Assembly: GCF_002813775.1 (NCBI RefSeq)
Contig: NZ_CP020372.1
Location: 420,825-484,824, forward strand
Source: Candidatus Thiodictyon syntrophicum
Lineage (GTDB): Bacteria > Pseudomonadota > Gammaproteobacteria > Chromatiales > Chromatiaceae
DNA: 64,000 nucleotides
Reading direction: 5' to 3'
Shown here piece after piece: positions 17,114 through 25,695 of the stretch; the first letter of the stretch is position 1; each line of letters begins with the position of its first letter. The position numbers and the translations under genes are program-made. The notes beneath the pieces were generated by a model that worked only from the letters and a program-made list of their open reading frames with translations, searched no databases and had not been told where the DNA came from.

Positions 17114-17474
17114 GAGTCATTACCTCTTGGCCCGATGGTAATCAAATGTGCCTCTGTTTTCCATCGAAACTCGCCCCGTCCCGGAACCTTTTGGATGCCG
17201 CGGTGGTTCCTGGCCTTGGTGTCGTCTACCAGTCCCCAAGGGTCCAGGCCCGGGGCCAAACCCCGCCCCCTTGGCCGGACCCGCTCGCGCGACCGCCCGT
17301 TGTCATCAAAACGTGTTGCCGCCTACCCCGCAACGGACATCGCGGACGAAGGCCGTCCGACCTCCAGAAATCTTCCCCGAGCCCCCGCGGGCCTTGCCCA
17401 GGGTCCGACCCACCCCGAGCGGACGCGACCGGCGCCCAATTGTCAACGCCCCCAATCCGCCCTAAACTCCCCCC
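17114..17474. other. Intergenic, no gene recognised
   Basis: Between the ParD-like gene and the Rpn gene. Proline-rich open frames occur on the plus strand but match nothing recognisable. No repeat of the window-wide families was seen here. Confidence 0.5.
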
Positions 17475-18458
17475 ATGCGCCACCCCATCGACCCCAAGAT
17501 CGACTGTGTCTTCAAGGCCCTCCTGGGGTCTGAGGAGAACCGTAACCTGCTGATCCATTTTCTCAACGCTATCTTGGGTCCCGATCTGCAGGACCCGGTC
17601 ACCCAGGTGCAGATCCTCAACCCCTACAACGAACGCCAGTTTCTGACCGACAAGCTCAGCATCGTCGACATCAAGGCCCATGACGACCGCGCCCGGCGCT
17701 TTCAGATCGAGATCCAGTTGTTGACCTACGCGGCCCTGCTCGGGCGTGTCCTGTACACTTGGAACGACCTCTACAACCATCAGTTGGGGAGCGGTGAGGA
17801 CTACGGCAAACTCAAACCCGCCTACTCCATCTGGATTTTGGGCGAAGACCTCCTGCCGGGTGACGCCTATTACACGCATCGTTACCGCCTGCGCGACGAA
17901 CGCGGCCAGTGTCTGCTCAACCACGGCGGGATTTATCTCCTGGAACTGAACAAATTCGCCGACGAACAGGTGACGACCGAGGAGCAACGCTGGCTCAAGT
18001 TCTTCAAAGAGGGCGAGCACCTGGACGTCGACCGGCTCCCCGTGTGGATGCAGACCCCTGAAATGAGGCAAGCCATGAATACCCTGACGGCCTTTTCCGA
18101 GAAAGAACTCGCCTACGATGTCTATCAGGCGCGGCAGGATTTTCTGCGCCAACAGCGCGCCATCGAACGGGAACGACGCTCGACTCAGCAGGCGTTTGAG
18201 GAGCAAAAGGCCGCGCTCGCGCAGAAAGAGGCCGTGCTGGCGGAGAAGGATGCCGTGCTGGCGGAGAAGGATGCCGCGCTGGCGGAGAAAGATGTCGTGC
18301 TGGCGGAGAAAGATGCCGTGCTGGCGGAGAAAGATGCCGCGCTCGCGCAAGAGCGCGCGGCGCGGGAGCTCGAGCGGCAGGGCAAAAAAGCCGCTCTCGC
18401 GGAGATTGAGCGCCTCAAGGCATTGATGAAAGGCGACAATCCCCCGGCCGGTTCCTGA
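17475..18458 (+). CDS. Rpn-family recombination-promoting nuclease with repeat tail
   Basis: A 327-residue protein of the Rpn/PD-(D/E)XK transposase-like family (TIGR01784-like). The N-terminal part shows IDPKIDCVFKALLG, LTDKLSIVDIKAHDD and FQIEIQL, which carry the nuclease-fold acidic and Lys-region residues. Residues 190-250 contain PEMRQAMNTL and AYDVYQARQDFLRQQ. From about residue 248 to 295 the protein consists of seven-residue repeats of the type LAEKDAV, likely a coiled coil. In E. coli, Rpn proteins promote RecA-independent recombination and some show anti-phage activity (established). The gene stands alone. Part of its 3' half is duplicated downstream. Confidence 0.85.
   Translation: MRHPIDPKIDCVFKALLGSEENRNLLIHFLNAILGPDLQDPVTQVQILNPYNERQFLTDKLSIVDIKAHDDRARRFQIEIQLLTYAALLGRVLYTWNDLYNHQLGSGEDYGKLKPAYSIWILGEDLLPGDAYYTHRYRLRDERGQCLLNHGGIYLLELNKFADEQVTTEEQRWLKFFKEGEHLDVDRLPVWMQTPEMRQAMNTLTAFSEKELAYDVYQARQDFLRQQRAIERERRSTQQAFEEQKAALAQKEAVLAEKDAVLAEKDAALAEKDVVLAEKDAVLAEKDAALAQERAARELERQGKKAALAEIERLKALMKGDNPPAGS
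18218..18349 (+). repeat. 21-bp tandem repeat inside the Rpn gene
   Basis: About six copies of a 21-bp unit built on GTGCTGGCGGAGAAGGATGC, each encoding a seven-residue LAEKDA(V/A) block. Unit length keeps the frame, so copy number can change without a frameshift. The copies differ by a few third-position changes. Confidence 0.85.
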
Positions 18459-18490
18459 GCTTCTTGCCGTAATCGGCAGGACGCGAAACA

Positions 18491-18622
18491 AGGGTCTTGA
18501 TCATAACTCCGGCCACGCGCCCTAGCGGCAACCCGTCGCGGCCGGGGGGCCGCTCCTACGGCGTAGGCGCGGCCCCCCGGCCGCGGTGGATATCACCCGC
18601 GAACTGGCCAAAATAATGATCG
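18491..18622. repeat. Composite palindrome with GC-rich core
   Basis: Arms TTGATCATAACTCCGGCC and, inverted, ATAATGATCGAGGCCGG bracket a long hairpin whose arms read CGCGGCCGGGGGGCCGC and GCGGCCCCCCGGCCGCG around GCTCCTACGGCGTAGG. A related core lies at 24836-24890. The right arm runs directly into the broken Rpn copy. Confidence 0.8.
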
Positions 18623-18639
18623 AGGCCGGCTCCACGCGT

Positions 18640-18981
18640 GGATGCAGATCCCCTGAGATGAGGCAAACCATGAGTACCCTGAAGCCATTTTCGGACGAAG
18701 AACGCGCCTACGACGTCTACCGACGGCGGCAGGACTTCCTGCGCCAACAGCGCGCTATCGAACGGGAAATGGCCGAGCTCAGGGAGAGCCTGGCCGCACT
18801 CCGACAAGAGCAGGCTGAGCGCGAGGAAGCGCGCGCGGCTCGGGAGGTCGAGCGGGAGGCCACGGAAACCCGGTGGCAGGAAATTGAAACAGTGCGCCAA
18901 GAGACAGAGGCCGCCCTCGCGGAGGTCGAGCGTCTCAAGGCTCTGCTGAGAAGCAAGAACATAGCGTATGTACCGAGGTAG
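18640..18981 (+). pseudogene. Partial duplicate of the Rpn C-terminal region
   Basis: DNA from 18640 closely copies the Rpn segment at 18045 (TGGATGCAGA.CCCCTGA.ATGAGGCAA). An extra base in that stretch shifts the frame, and the nuclease domain is absent. The remaining frame encodes PEMRQTMSTL, RRRQDFLRQQRAIERE and a Glu/Arg/Ala-rich coiled coil ending at 18981. The tail lacks the tidy seven-residue repeats of the full gene. A GATCGAGGCC repeat lies immediately upstream, so the 5' part may have been lost through that repeat. Confidence 0.75.
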
Positions 18982-18989
18982 CGGAAGCG

Positions 18990-19588
18990 GGGGTGAGGGG
19001 GATGCTGAGCGTCTCGACGCTTGCCATGGGTCAGCCAGTAGGACGGGCGAGCAGGAACGGGGGTTACCGAGGCCTCGATCAGCGTTCCGGCGACTTCGGT
19101 CGCAACGAGGTCATTGGTCCGCACAGCGGACCCTACGGGCGCGACGAGGTCGCTGGTCCGCACAGCGGACCCTACGGGCGCGGCGCGGCCTCGATCATCG
19201 TTCCGGCCACCGCGGTATGTCGGTCGGCCTTCAGGCCGACCGACTGGGAGCGCCGCACCCCAGTGCGGCCCGGCCTGTCCGCAGCACGCAACGCCGCAGT
19301 CGCTAGCGAGATCGCGCCGCACTGGGGTGCGGCGCTCCCAGTGGCCTGGATTATGATCGAGGCCCGCGGCGCCATCCCGTCGGGTCCGCTGTGGGGGCCT
19401 TGCGCGCTGGGCGCAACCATGATCAAGGCCTTTACCGGCTTCGGTCATGGTTTTGGCCAGACGAGGCACTGGCCGTTAGCCTTGGATCGGTCGGCCAAGG
19501 CTGAAGCCTTGGACTCCAAATGCGCAGCGTCGGCCGTAACGATGATCAAGGCCCGGCGGGCGCAGTTCACAACGGAGCACAACGGGCC
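18990..19588. repeat. Array of composite palindromes
   Basis: Contains at least five copies of the GATCAT/TCCGGCC motif (near 19072, 19190, 19355, 19420 and 19541). Between them are two direct copies of GGTCCGCACAGCGGACCC (19119 and 19155), a GTCGGCCTTCAGGCCGAC hairpin (about 19225), the inverted pair GGGAGCGCCGCACCCCAGTG against its complement (about 19247 and 19315), and CCAAGGCTGAAGCCTTGG near 19495. No gene was recognised. Confidence 0.8.
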
Positions 19589-20143
19589 ATGCGAACCAGA
19601 AAACCCCGCGGCGATAGAACGACGGCCCTGGCCCTGATCTGCACCGCCCTGTGGTTCCTCTGGGTCGCGCCGGCCGATGCGGACCCGGCGCCCGCCGCTA
19701 AGGCCGCGGCCCCGGCCATTGCGGTGCTCGACTTCGAGTTGAACGACCTGACCCTGCTGCCGGGCACCCCCGAGGAGTTGGCACGCACCGCCTCGCTGCG
19801 GCCCCTGGTGGAGCAGGGGCTCAAGGCCCAGGGAAGCGACCAGTTGGTGTCGATCGATGCCGCGGCGCTGGCCCAGGCCAATGTCGGCGTCGGGTATCTC
19901 TACGACCACCCCGAGGCCGCCGCGGCCCTGGGCCGCACCCAGGGGGCCGACCTGGTCCTGGTCGGGCGCCTTCACAAGCCGAGCTTTTTGTTCGCCTACC
20001 TGATGGCGCGCCTGGTCGACAGCCGCACCGGGATGGTCGTGCGCGACCTCGTGGTGGAGGCCAAGGGCCAGACCGGGCCGGCGACCGCGCGCGCCGCCGC
20101 CCGGCTGGCGGAGCAGGTCCGCGAGACGCTCGCGCGGCACTGA
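19589..20143 (+). CDS. Secreted DUF2380-like protein
   Basis: A 184-residue protein with an N-terminal signal sequence (basic start, ALALICTALWFLWVAPADA) followed by IAVLDFELNDLTLLPG, GSDQLVSIDAAALA, GADLVLVGRLHKPSFLFAYLMARLVDSRTGMVV and a C-terminal helix. This pattern matches DUF2380 proteins, which are predicted to be periplasmic and are often found beside PQQ-dependent alcohol dehydrogenase genes (remembered association, not checked). The ATG at 19589 is chosen because the signal peptide begins there; upstream in-frame codons translate the repeat. Function is unknown. A sigma54 activator follows 190 bp downstream. Confidence 0.7.
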   Translation: MRTRKPRGDRTTALALICTALWFLWVAPADADPAPAAKAAAPAIAVLDFELNDLTLLPGTPEELARTASLRPLVEQGLKAQGSDQLVSIDAAALAQANVGVGYLYDHPEAAAALGRTQGADLVLVGRLHKPSFLFAYLMARLVDSRTGMVVRDLVVEAKGQTGPATARAAARLAEQVRETLARH

Positions 20144-20333
20144 ACCGGCGCCGTCGCACGCCCGCGACCGGCACCGACTTGTGCCCGGGCCCCGCCTGTC
20201 GTACTGTCGGCAGTCGAACGCAGAAAAAATGATAAGACCCCCGCGACCCTGGGCGACGGGGGAATCAGCGTAGCGCCACCGCCGCCGTCGCAAGGCCACC
20301 GGTGCGGCTCCATCACCACTGGAGGACAATGCC

Positions 20334-22295
20334 TTGGTGACCGTTCCCCTCAAACTCGTCGTGTCCGATCATCGGGCGCGCGTGCACGCCGTGCTCGCCG
20401 GCAACGAGCTCGTGCGCTCCGCGCTGGACCGGGTGACGCTGGCCTCCTGGCAGCGTTGCGCGGGCGACCATGGACTCGACCCGGGGGCCGCCCCCGCGCC
20501 GGTCGTCATCCCCCGCGGGGATCTGAAGGACCGGCAGGAGCGCTACTCGCGCCTGCTGGAGATCGCCCGCCCGGAGATGACCAACCTCTATCAGCAATTG
20601 GCCGGCTCCGGTCACGCCATCATGCTGGCCGACCGGGACGGGGTCCTGCTCAACTATATCGGGGACCCCATCTTCACCGACACCGCGGCGCGGGTCGGCA
20701 TCCAGACCGGGGCGGTCTGGAGCGAGGCGATCCAGGGGACCAACGGCATGGGCACCTGCCTGGTCGAGAAGAAGCCCCTGGTCGTCCACCAGGGTTCCCA
20801 TTTCTTCGAGCGCAACGCCGCGCTCACCTGCGCCGCCGCACCCATCTTCGACCCCAACGGCGAGGTGCTGGCCATCCTGGATGCCTCCAGCGAGGCGACC
20901 CTGGCCCAGCAGCACACCATGGTGCTGCTCAACATGGCCGCCCAGGTGATTGAGAACCGGGTGTTTTTCTGCGGCATGGGCGATGCGTATATCTTCCGCT
21001 GCCACAGCCGGGTCGAGTTCATCGGCACCCTGGGCGAGGGGCTGATCGCCTTCAGCCCGGACGGGCGCATCCTGGCGGTCAACCGCAGCGCCATCTTCCA
21101 ACTGGAATTGAAGGGCCCGGAACAAATCGTCGGGCGCTTCCTCCACGACCTTTTCACCAGCTCGATCGGCACGCTGCTCAAGCGCGCCCATGCCCAGGGC
21201 GGCGCCGCCTTCCCCATCCACGAGACCCGCTCGGAGCGGCGCTTCTTCGCCAAGGTCCAGCCCCCCGAGAACAGTGGCCGCCCCGAGCCCGCCCCGGTGA
21301 TCCGCCCCCACCTGGTCGGCGAGGCGCGCACCACCCCGGCCGTGATCGGCCCCTTCGAGGCCCTGCACTTCGGCGACCCGCGCATGGAGCGTAACGTCGC
21401 GACCATCAAGAAGGTGCTGGACCGCGACATCCCCTGCGTGCTGTTCGGCGAGACCGGGGTGGGCAAGGACGTCTTCGCCCGCACCATCCACCAGGCGAGC
21501 CCGCGCCGGGACAAGCCATTCGTGGCGCTCAACTGCGCCTCGCTGCCCGAGTCACTGATCGAGAGCGAGCTGTTCGGCTACAAGGCCGGGGCCTTCACCG
21601 GGGCCAACCGGGAGGGCAGCCGCGGCAAGATCCTCCAGGCCGACGGCGGCACCCTGTTCCTGGACGAGATCGGCGACATGCCGGTGCAACTCCAGGCGCG
21701 CCTGCTGCGTGTCCTGGAGGACCGCATGGTGGTCCCCTTGGGCGGCGACCGGCCCATCCCCGTCTCCATCCAGCTCATCAGCGCCACCCATCGCGACATC
21801 CGCGCCCTGATTGCCCAGGGCCAGTTTCGGGAGGACCTCTATTACCGCATCCACGGCATCTCGCTCACCATCCCCCCGCTGCGCGAGCGCGGTGACCGGC
21901 GCGAACTGATCATCAAGGTCGCCCAGGATCAGGCCGGCCCCGGCGTCACGCTGGAGTGGGAACCCGCGGCCATGGACCTGCTGCTCAACTACCCCTGGCC
22001 CGGCAACCTGCGTCAACTACGCAACGTCCTGCGCACCGTTACCGCCCTGTGCGAGGACAACCGGATCACCACGGCCGACCTGCCGGATGAAATCGGCCGC
22101 CCACCGATGACCGACGCGGCCGCGGAGGCCCCCGAGGAGACCTTCAACGCCCTGGGGGTGGCCGAGCGCGACGCCCTGCTGCGGATGCTCGAGGGCCTGC
22201 ACTGGAACGTCAGCCTGGTAGCCAAGAACCTGGGGCTCAGCCGTAATACACTGTATCGGCGGATGAAGCGCTATGGGATCAATCCGGCGCGTTAG
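20334..22295 (+). CDS. Sigma54-dependent transcriptional activator, AcoR-like
   Basis: A 653-residue regulator. An N-terminal GAF-type sensor domain (about 60-205, with GTNGMGTCLVEKKPLVVHQGSHF) is followed by a PAS-like domain (about 230-310). The AAA+ sigma54-interaction domain (about 340-560) has Walker A GETGVGKD, the sigma54-contacting AGAFTGA loop and Walker B GGTLFLDEIGD. A Fis-type helix-turn-helix closes the protein (VAKNLGLSRNTLYRRMKRYGI). AcoR-type proteins activate acetoin, alcohol or related catabolic operons. The TTG at 20334 sits 8 bp after GGAGGA; GTG 20337 is an alternative. The targets are probably alcohol-oxidation genes (inference); no clear -24/-12 promoter was found in the window. 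Confidence 0.9.
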   Translation: MVTVPLKLVVSDHRARVHAVLAGNELVRSALDRVTLASWQRCAGDHGLDPGAAPAPVVIPRGDLKDRQERYSRLLEIARPEMTNLYQQLAGSGHAIMLADRDGVLLNYIGDPIFTDTAARVGIQTGAVWSEAIQGTNGMGTCLVEKKPLVVHQGSHFFERNAALTCAAAPIFDPNGEVLAILDASSEATLAQQHTMVLLNMAAQVIENRVFFCGMGDAYIFRCHSRVEFIGTLGEGLIAFSPDGRILAVNRSAIFQLELKGPEQIVGRFLHDLFTSSIGTLLKRAHAQGGAAFPIHETRSERRFFAKVQPPENSGRPEPAPVIRPHLVGEARTTPAVIGPFEALHFGDPRMERNVATIKKVLDRDIPCVLFGETGVGKDVFARTIHQASPRRDKPFVALNCASLPESLIESELFGYKAGAFTGANREGSRGKILQADGGTLFLDEIGDMPVQLQARLLRVLEDRMVVPLGGDRPIPVSIQLISATHRDIRALIAQGQFREDLYYRIHGISLTIPPLRERGDRRELIIKVAQDQAGPGVTLEWEPAAMDLLLNYPWPGNLRQLRNVLRTVTALCEDNRITTADLPDEIGRPPMTDAAAEAPEETFNALGVAERDALLRMLEGLHWNVSLVAKNLGLSRNTLYRRMKRYGINPAR

Positions 22296-22327
22296 GATGC
22301 TGGCGTTAGTCCCGAAAAGAGTATTTG

Positions 22328-22634
22328 GCCGCAAATGAACGCAAATGAACGCAAATAAGCGCAAATAAATCTGCTGGTTGGCATCGTCGCGGGCGTCGGC
22401 CTCGATCGTCCTTCCGGCCACTGGAGGTCGAGGCTTTAGCCGGTCCAGCGTGCAGGCGCCACTGATTTCTCTTGGATATCTCGGGAACGGCCACCGGCTA
22501 AAGCCTCGACCTCCGGTTGTAGACGGACCGCCGCTGGCCGGAACGATGATCAAGGCCCGGGCATCGCACGGACGGCGAACATGCAGCAAAGGCCACGTCT
22601 CTGTTTATTTGCGTCGATTTGCGTTCATTTGCGG
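22328..22634. repeat. Three-layer nested inverted repeat
   Basis: Outermost arms are GCAAATGAACGCAAATAAGC-type words (22328-22373) and their inverse TTTATTTGCG..TTCATTTGCGGC (22603-22634). Within them are the GATC/TCCGGCC arms at 22398-22419 and 22536-22557. Innermost are GGTCGAGGCTTTAGCCGG (from about 22424) and its complement CCGGCTAAAGCCTCGACC (about 22493-22512). No protein was recognised. Confidence 0.85.
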
Positions 22635-22905
22635 CTGAACTGCTTTTTCCGGGTTGATGGCAGTGAGGTTGCCGGTCCGCACAGCGGACCCGACGCGGGC
22701 GCTCTGTCTGCGGATGGGACAGCCTCGCCGTGACAGTGTGTCGCACCGCTGGGGCAAGGGCGGGTCCGCCGCTTGGTACAGATCGGAAGGGTCAAGCCCC
22801 GGATCAATGGCATCAAAATTGCTGTGGAAGCTGGACTGCGGATCGGCGCCCTCGCGCCACCGGGGATGCACCCGAGACCGACAACAAAGAAGATTCGGAG
22901 GACAA

Positions 22906-22923
22906 ATGAGAGCAATCAAGAAA
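22906..22923 (+). pseudogene. Small cytochrome c gene, first six codons
   Basis: ATG at 22906 with GGAGGA nine bases upstream, encoding MRAIKK. The reading frame is then cut by a solo IS66-type element. The last eight bases, TCAAGAAA (22916-22923), recur at 24991-24998. Joining to 24999 gives MRAIKKLARCAAAGVG, a normal signal-peptide start. Confidence 0.85.
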
Positions 22924-22993
22924 GTAACCGTTTAGCCCCCCCTGTTCTTAGCCCCCTCGCGGACGGCGTGACGTAGTTTCGGCCAGCCACGCC

Positions 22994-23055
22994 CGGTCCG
23001 CACAGCGGACCCTACGGGGAGGCTGCGCGCCCGTAGGGTCCGCTGTGCGGACCAG
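22994..23055. repeat. GGTCCGCACAGCGGACC hairpin inside the IS
   Basis: Two inverted arms (GGTCCGCACAGCGGACCCTA and its complement) around a short GC-rich loop. It is the same unit as at 2725-2778, 32173-32231 and 34399-34447. It lies within the solo IS66-type element, so it either inserted after the IS or travels with it. Confidence 0.85.
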
Positions 23056-23199
23056 CGACCGCGCGGCCAGCGGGATGGCCGGGAGTCGGATGAATGCCTC
23101 GCCGACGATCATAAGCCTACGCGACAAAGCTCGACGGTCCTGGCAAACTATGGCCCAAGCTTCTATACGAGAGTGCGCCAGCGCCGCCACGCCCCCGCC

Positions 23200-24786
23200 A
23201 TGCACCTGAGCGATCACGACCTCAGACAATTCGACGACGCCTACCTGCAGACGCTCACGTCGGCGCAGGCGCGGGTGCTGTTGGGCAAGGCGCTGGCGGA
23301 CCTGAAGGCGGCGCGCGAGCGGCTGGGGCAGAACCCCTCCAACAGTTCGCGGCCACCGAGCACGCGGCTGCCGTGGGAGGGCACGGGCGGTCAGGACACG
23401 CCCGCTGGCCAGCCCGACGTCCCCGCGGGGTCGCAGGACGGGGCCGCTGCGGCAGACACCCCCGGCGACGCTGAGCCGGCGGGGCCGGCGGCGCCCCGGC
23501 CGCGCCGTCAGGGCTCGCACCGGACGGTCACCGGCCAGCCCCCCGGTCGGCGCCCGGGCAGCCCGGGGCACAGCCGCACCCAGCACCTGCCGGTGGACGC
23601 CGAGCAGCCTCACCGGCCAACCTGCTGTGCGGGGTGCGGCCAGGCGTTGACGGATGCTCATGTGGCGCGGGCACACAACGCCCGCTACGAAATCGAGCTG
23701 ATCCAGCCCGGTGCCGGCGCGACCGGACTGCTCCTGCGCCAGACCAAGCACATCTATTTTGAATGCTGCTGCGATTGCGGCCACTGGACGCAGGCGCAGC
23801 CGGGGCGCGCGGCGGGCGAGGTCGAGTGGACGGTGGCCCTGACCGAGTGGCATTTGGCCGGACCGTTGCTAGTGTCCTTCATCTGCGCCTTGAGCCAGCG
23901 CATGCGGTTGTCGCGGGCGCGGGTCCGTGAGTTTCTGTCCGATTGGCTGGGTCTGGAGTTGTCGAGCGCGACCATCAACCAGTGCCTTCACGAAGCCGGA
24001 CGGGCGGTGGCCCCGGTGGTCGAGGCGGAACTCTACGCGGCGGTGCGCAATGTCGAACTGCGCTATGCCGATGAAACCAGTTGGAAGGAGCATGGTCGGC
24101 TGCGGTGGCTGTGGGTGTTCACCTGTGCCACCGCCACGCTGTTCGTCGTTGGCAAGCGCTCGGTGGAGGTCGTGCGCCAGGTGCTCGGCGAGACCTTCAA
24201 CGGCTGGTTGATGAGCGACGGCTTCTGGGCCTATCGCGACCTGGACCAACGGCTGCGCTGCCTGGCCCACCTGATCCGCAAGGCCCAGGCGCTGGAAGAT
24301 GGCTTGGAACCGGCGGCCCAGCGCTTTGGCAGCGAGATCCTGACGGTCATCGCGACGGTGATGGCCGCCGTTTACGACGCCCGCGGCGCCCCGCCCCCCG
24401 TCGGGGTGTTGCGCGCACGGCATGCGCGGATGCTCAACGCCCTGCTCGACGAGTGCCTGCGTCAGGTCGATGCGCCGCATGAGAAGATGCGCGCGCTGGC
24501 GCGCGAGTTGTTCAACGACTGGGACACCTTCTGGGTGGTACTCGACCATCCGGAGTTGCCGTTGACCAACAACGAAGCCGAGCGCGCCCTGCGCCACTGG
24601 GTCATCGCCCGCCGCATCGGCATGGGGACCCGCACCGCGCAGGGCACCCGCGCCTTCGCCCACCTGGCCAGCGTCATCGAGACCTGTCGCAAACGCGCCG
24701 TCTCGCCCTGGCCGTATCTGGCCGAGGTAGTCCGCCAGCGCCGCCAAGGGCTTCAGGCCCCGCCGTTGCCCTTACCTGCCATCTGA
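23200..24786 (+). CDS. IS66-like transposase
   Basis: A 528-residue DDE transposase of the IS66 superfamily, type without accessory genes. The N-terminal part has LGQNPSNSSRPPS and a Pro/Arg-rich linker with GRRPGSPGHSRTQHLPVD. A zinc ribbon follows (CCAGCGQAL). Catalytic positions are Asp in LRYADETSWKE, Asp in LMSDGFWAYRD and Glu in LTNNEAERALRHWV. The ATG at 23200 gives the usual start near the conserved helix; GTG 23173 is possible. All catalytic acids are present, so it may be active. Confidence 0.88.
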   Translation: MHLSDHDLRQFDDAYLQTLTSAQARVLLGKALADLKAARERLGQNPSNSSRPPSTRLPWEGTGGQDTPAGQPDVPAGSQDGAAAADTPGDAEPAGPAAPRPRRQGSHRTVTGQPPGRRPGSPGHSRTQHLPVDAEQPHRPTCCAGCGQALTDAHVARAHNARYEIELIQPGAGATGLLLRQTKHIYFECCCDCGHWTQAQPGRAAGEVEWTVALTEWHLAGPLLVSFICALSQRMRLSRARVREFLSDWLGLELSSATINQCLHEAGRAVAPVVEAELYAAVRNVELRYADETSWKEHGRLRWLWVFTCATATLFVVGKRSVEVVRQVLGETFNGWLMSDGFWAYRDLDQRLRCLAHLIRKAQALEDGLEPAAQRFGSEILTVIATVMAAVYDARGAPPPVGVLRARHARMLNALLDECLRQVDAPHEKMRALARELFNDWDTFWVVLDHPELPLTNNEAERALRHWVIARRIGMGTRTAQGTRAFAHLASVIETCRKRAVSPWPYLAEVVRQRRQGLQAPPLPLPAI

Positions 24787-24802
24787 CCGATCGCCGCGAC
24801 CG

Positions 24803-24932
24803 GCCGTGATCATAATTGCGGCCCGGCCGCGGCTGGCACGCGTCGCAGCCGGGGTCGCTCCTACGGCGTCGGAGCGGTTCCCGGCCGCGACGGGCCGCCG
24901 CAAGGGCTGATGGCCGGATTTATGATCAAGGC
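24803..24932. repeat. Composite palindrome
   Basis: Arms GTGATCATAATTGCGGCC and, inverted, TTTATGATCAAGGCCG enclose a hairpin of the CGTCGCAGCCGGGG..GCTCCTACGGCGTCGGAGC type. It is similar to 18491-18622 and lies between the transposase stop and the right end of the solo IS66-type element. Confidence 0.8.
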
Positions 24933-24998
24933 CGCCGCGACCCGCCGGGACTCCTTGGCACCCAGCACCCAGGGGGGGCTAAACGGTTACTCAAGAAA

Positions 24999-25310
24999 CT
25001 GGCCCGGTGCGCGGCGGCCGGCGTCGGCCTGGCACTGGGGGTCGCCGGGAACCTGTCCGCCGCGGACGGGGGCGCGCTCTACAAGGCGCGCGCCTGCCAG
25101 GCCTGTCATGGGGATGACGCCAAGACGACGGTGCTGCCGATCTATCCCAAGCTCGCCGGCCAGAACGCGCCCTATCTGCTGGAACAGATGAAGGCGATTC
25201 GCGACGGCACCCGGACCAACGGGCTGTCCGCGGCCATGCGGCCCCTGATGGCGAGCGTGCCGGACGAGGAGTTCCAGAGCATCGCCGAGTGGCTTGCCAC
25301 CCTCAAATAG
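24999..25310 (+). pseudogene. Small cytochrome c gene, main part
   Basis: After removal of the IS, the gene encodes a 109-residue protein: signal peptide (MRAIKKLARCAAAGVGLALGVAGNLSA), a single haem site CQACH, and the distal part with PKLAGQNAPYLLEQMKAIRDG and a late Met for axial ligation. It resembles small class I c4/c553-type cytochromes that carry electrons in the periplasm. As it stands the main part lacks a start codon, so no exported cytochrome should be made. Such cytochromes can accept electrons from quinoprotein dehydrogenases (inference from context). Confidence 0.85.
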
Positions 25311-25695
25311 GCGCGGGGGGAAACGCACGGGCATAGGATCGGTAGCCTGGATGGAGCGCAGCGCAATCCAGGTCCTCGCTCGCCGCCCGCTTCGTTCTCG
25401 TTCTCGTTGTCGTAATCGAGATTATCGTAGTGCCGCGGGGCCTTGGTCATAACTCCGCCCGCCGGCCTTAGGGCGCAGAGCGCCCAACACATGCGTGACA
25501 CCGCTGGGGAGATTGTGAAAGTATTCATGGTGTGTCCGCCAGGGGGCGTGCCACCGCGTACCTGGCGGCGCCTGGCGCCGCCCGGTTTCGTCGCGGGCGA
25601 GCGGCGCGGACGCGAGCGACTGGCCGTCAAAATCCGTCTCCGAGGCTGCTATTTGATAGAAAACATAAGCCTATCGATGCGCTCGCCATTGCTGC
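25311..25695. other. Repeat-containing intergenic stretch
   Basis: Contains the palindromic word CCTGGATGGAGCGCAGCGCA (about 25347-25371, complementary to itself around its centre), an imperfect TTCTCGTTGTCG run near 25393, and one GGTCATAACTCCGCCC bracket motif at about 25441. The matching inverted bracket may be the one at about 27305, beyond IS1182. No gene was recognised. Confidence 0.6.

Larger units (their letters stand above)
22924..24990 (+). mobile_element. Solo IS66-type element (no tnpA/tnpB)
   Basis: Inverted ends GTAACCGTTTAGCCCCCCCT at 22924 and its complement ending at 24990 are flanked by the 8-bp target duplication TCAAGAAA. The element is 2067 bp and carries one transposase gene. 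Lack of tnpA and tnpB resembles the ISBst12 group of IS66. Both flanks of the transposase gene contain window-wide repeats: a GGTCCGCACAGCGGACC hairpin at 22994-23055 and a GATCAT-bracketed palindrome at 24803-24932. Confidence 0.9.

Noticed and set aside
18218..18349. 21-bp tandem repeat as a CRISPR or regulatory array
   Set aside because: It is fully in frame within the Rpn coding sequence and has no spacers.
22906..22935. A nine-codon mini-gene (MRAIKKVTV) with a strong ribosome-binding site
   Set aside because: The last three codons lie in the IS end; target-duplication analysis shows the first six belong to the split cytochrome c gene.
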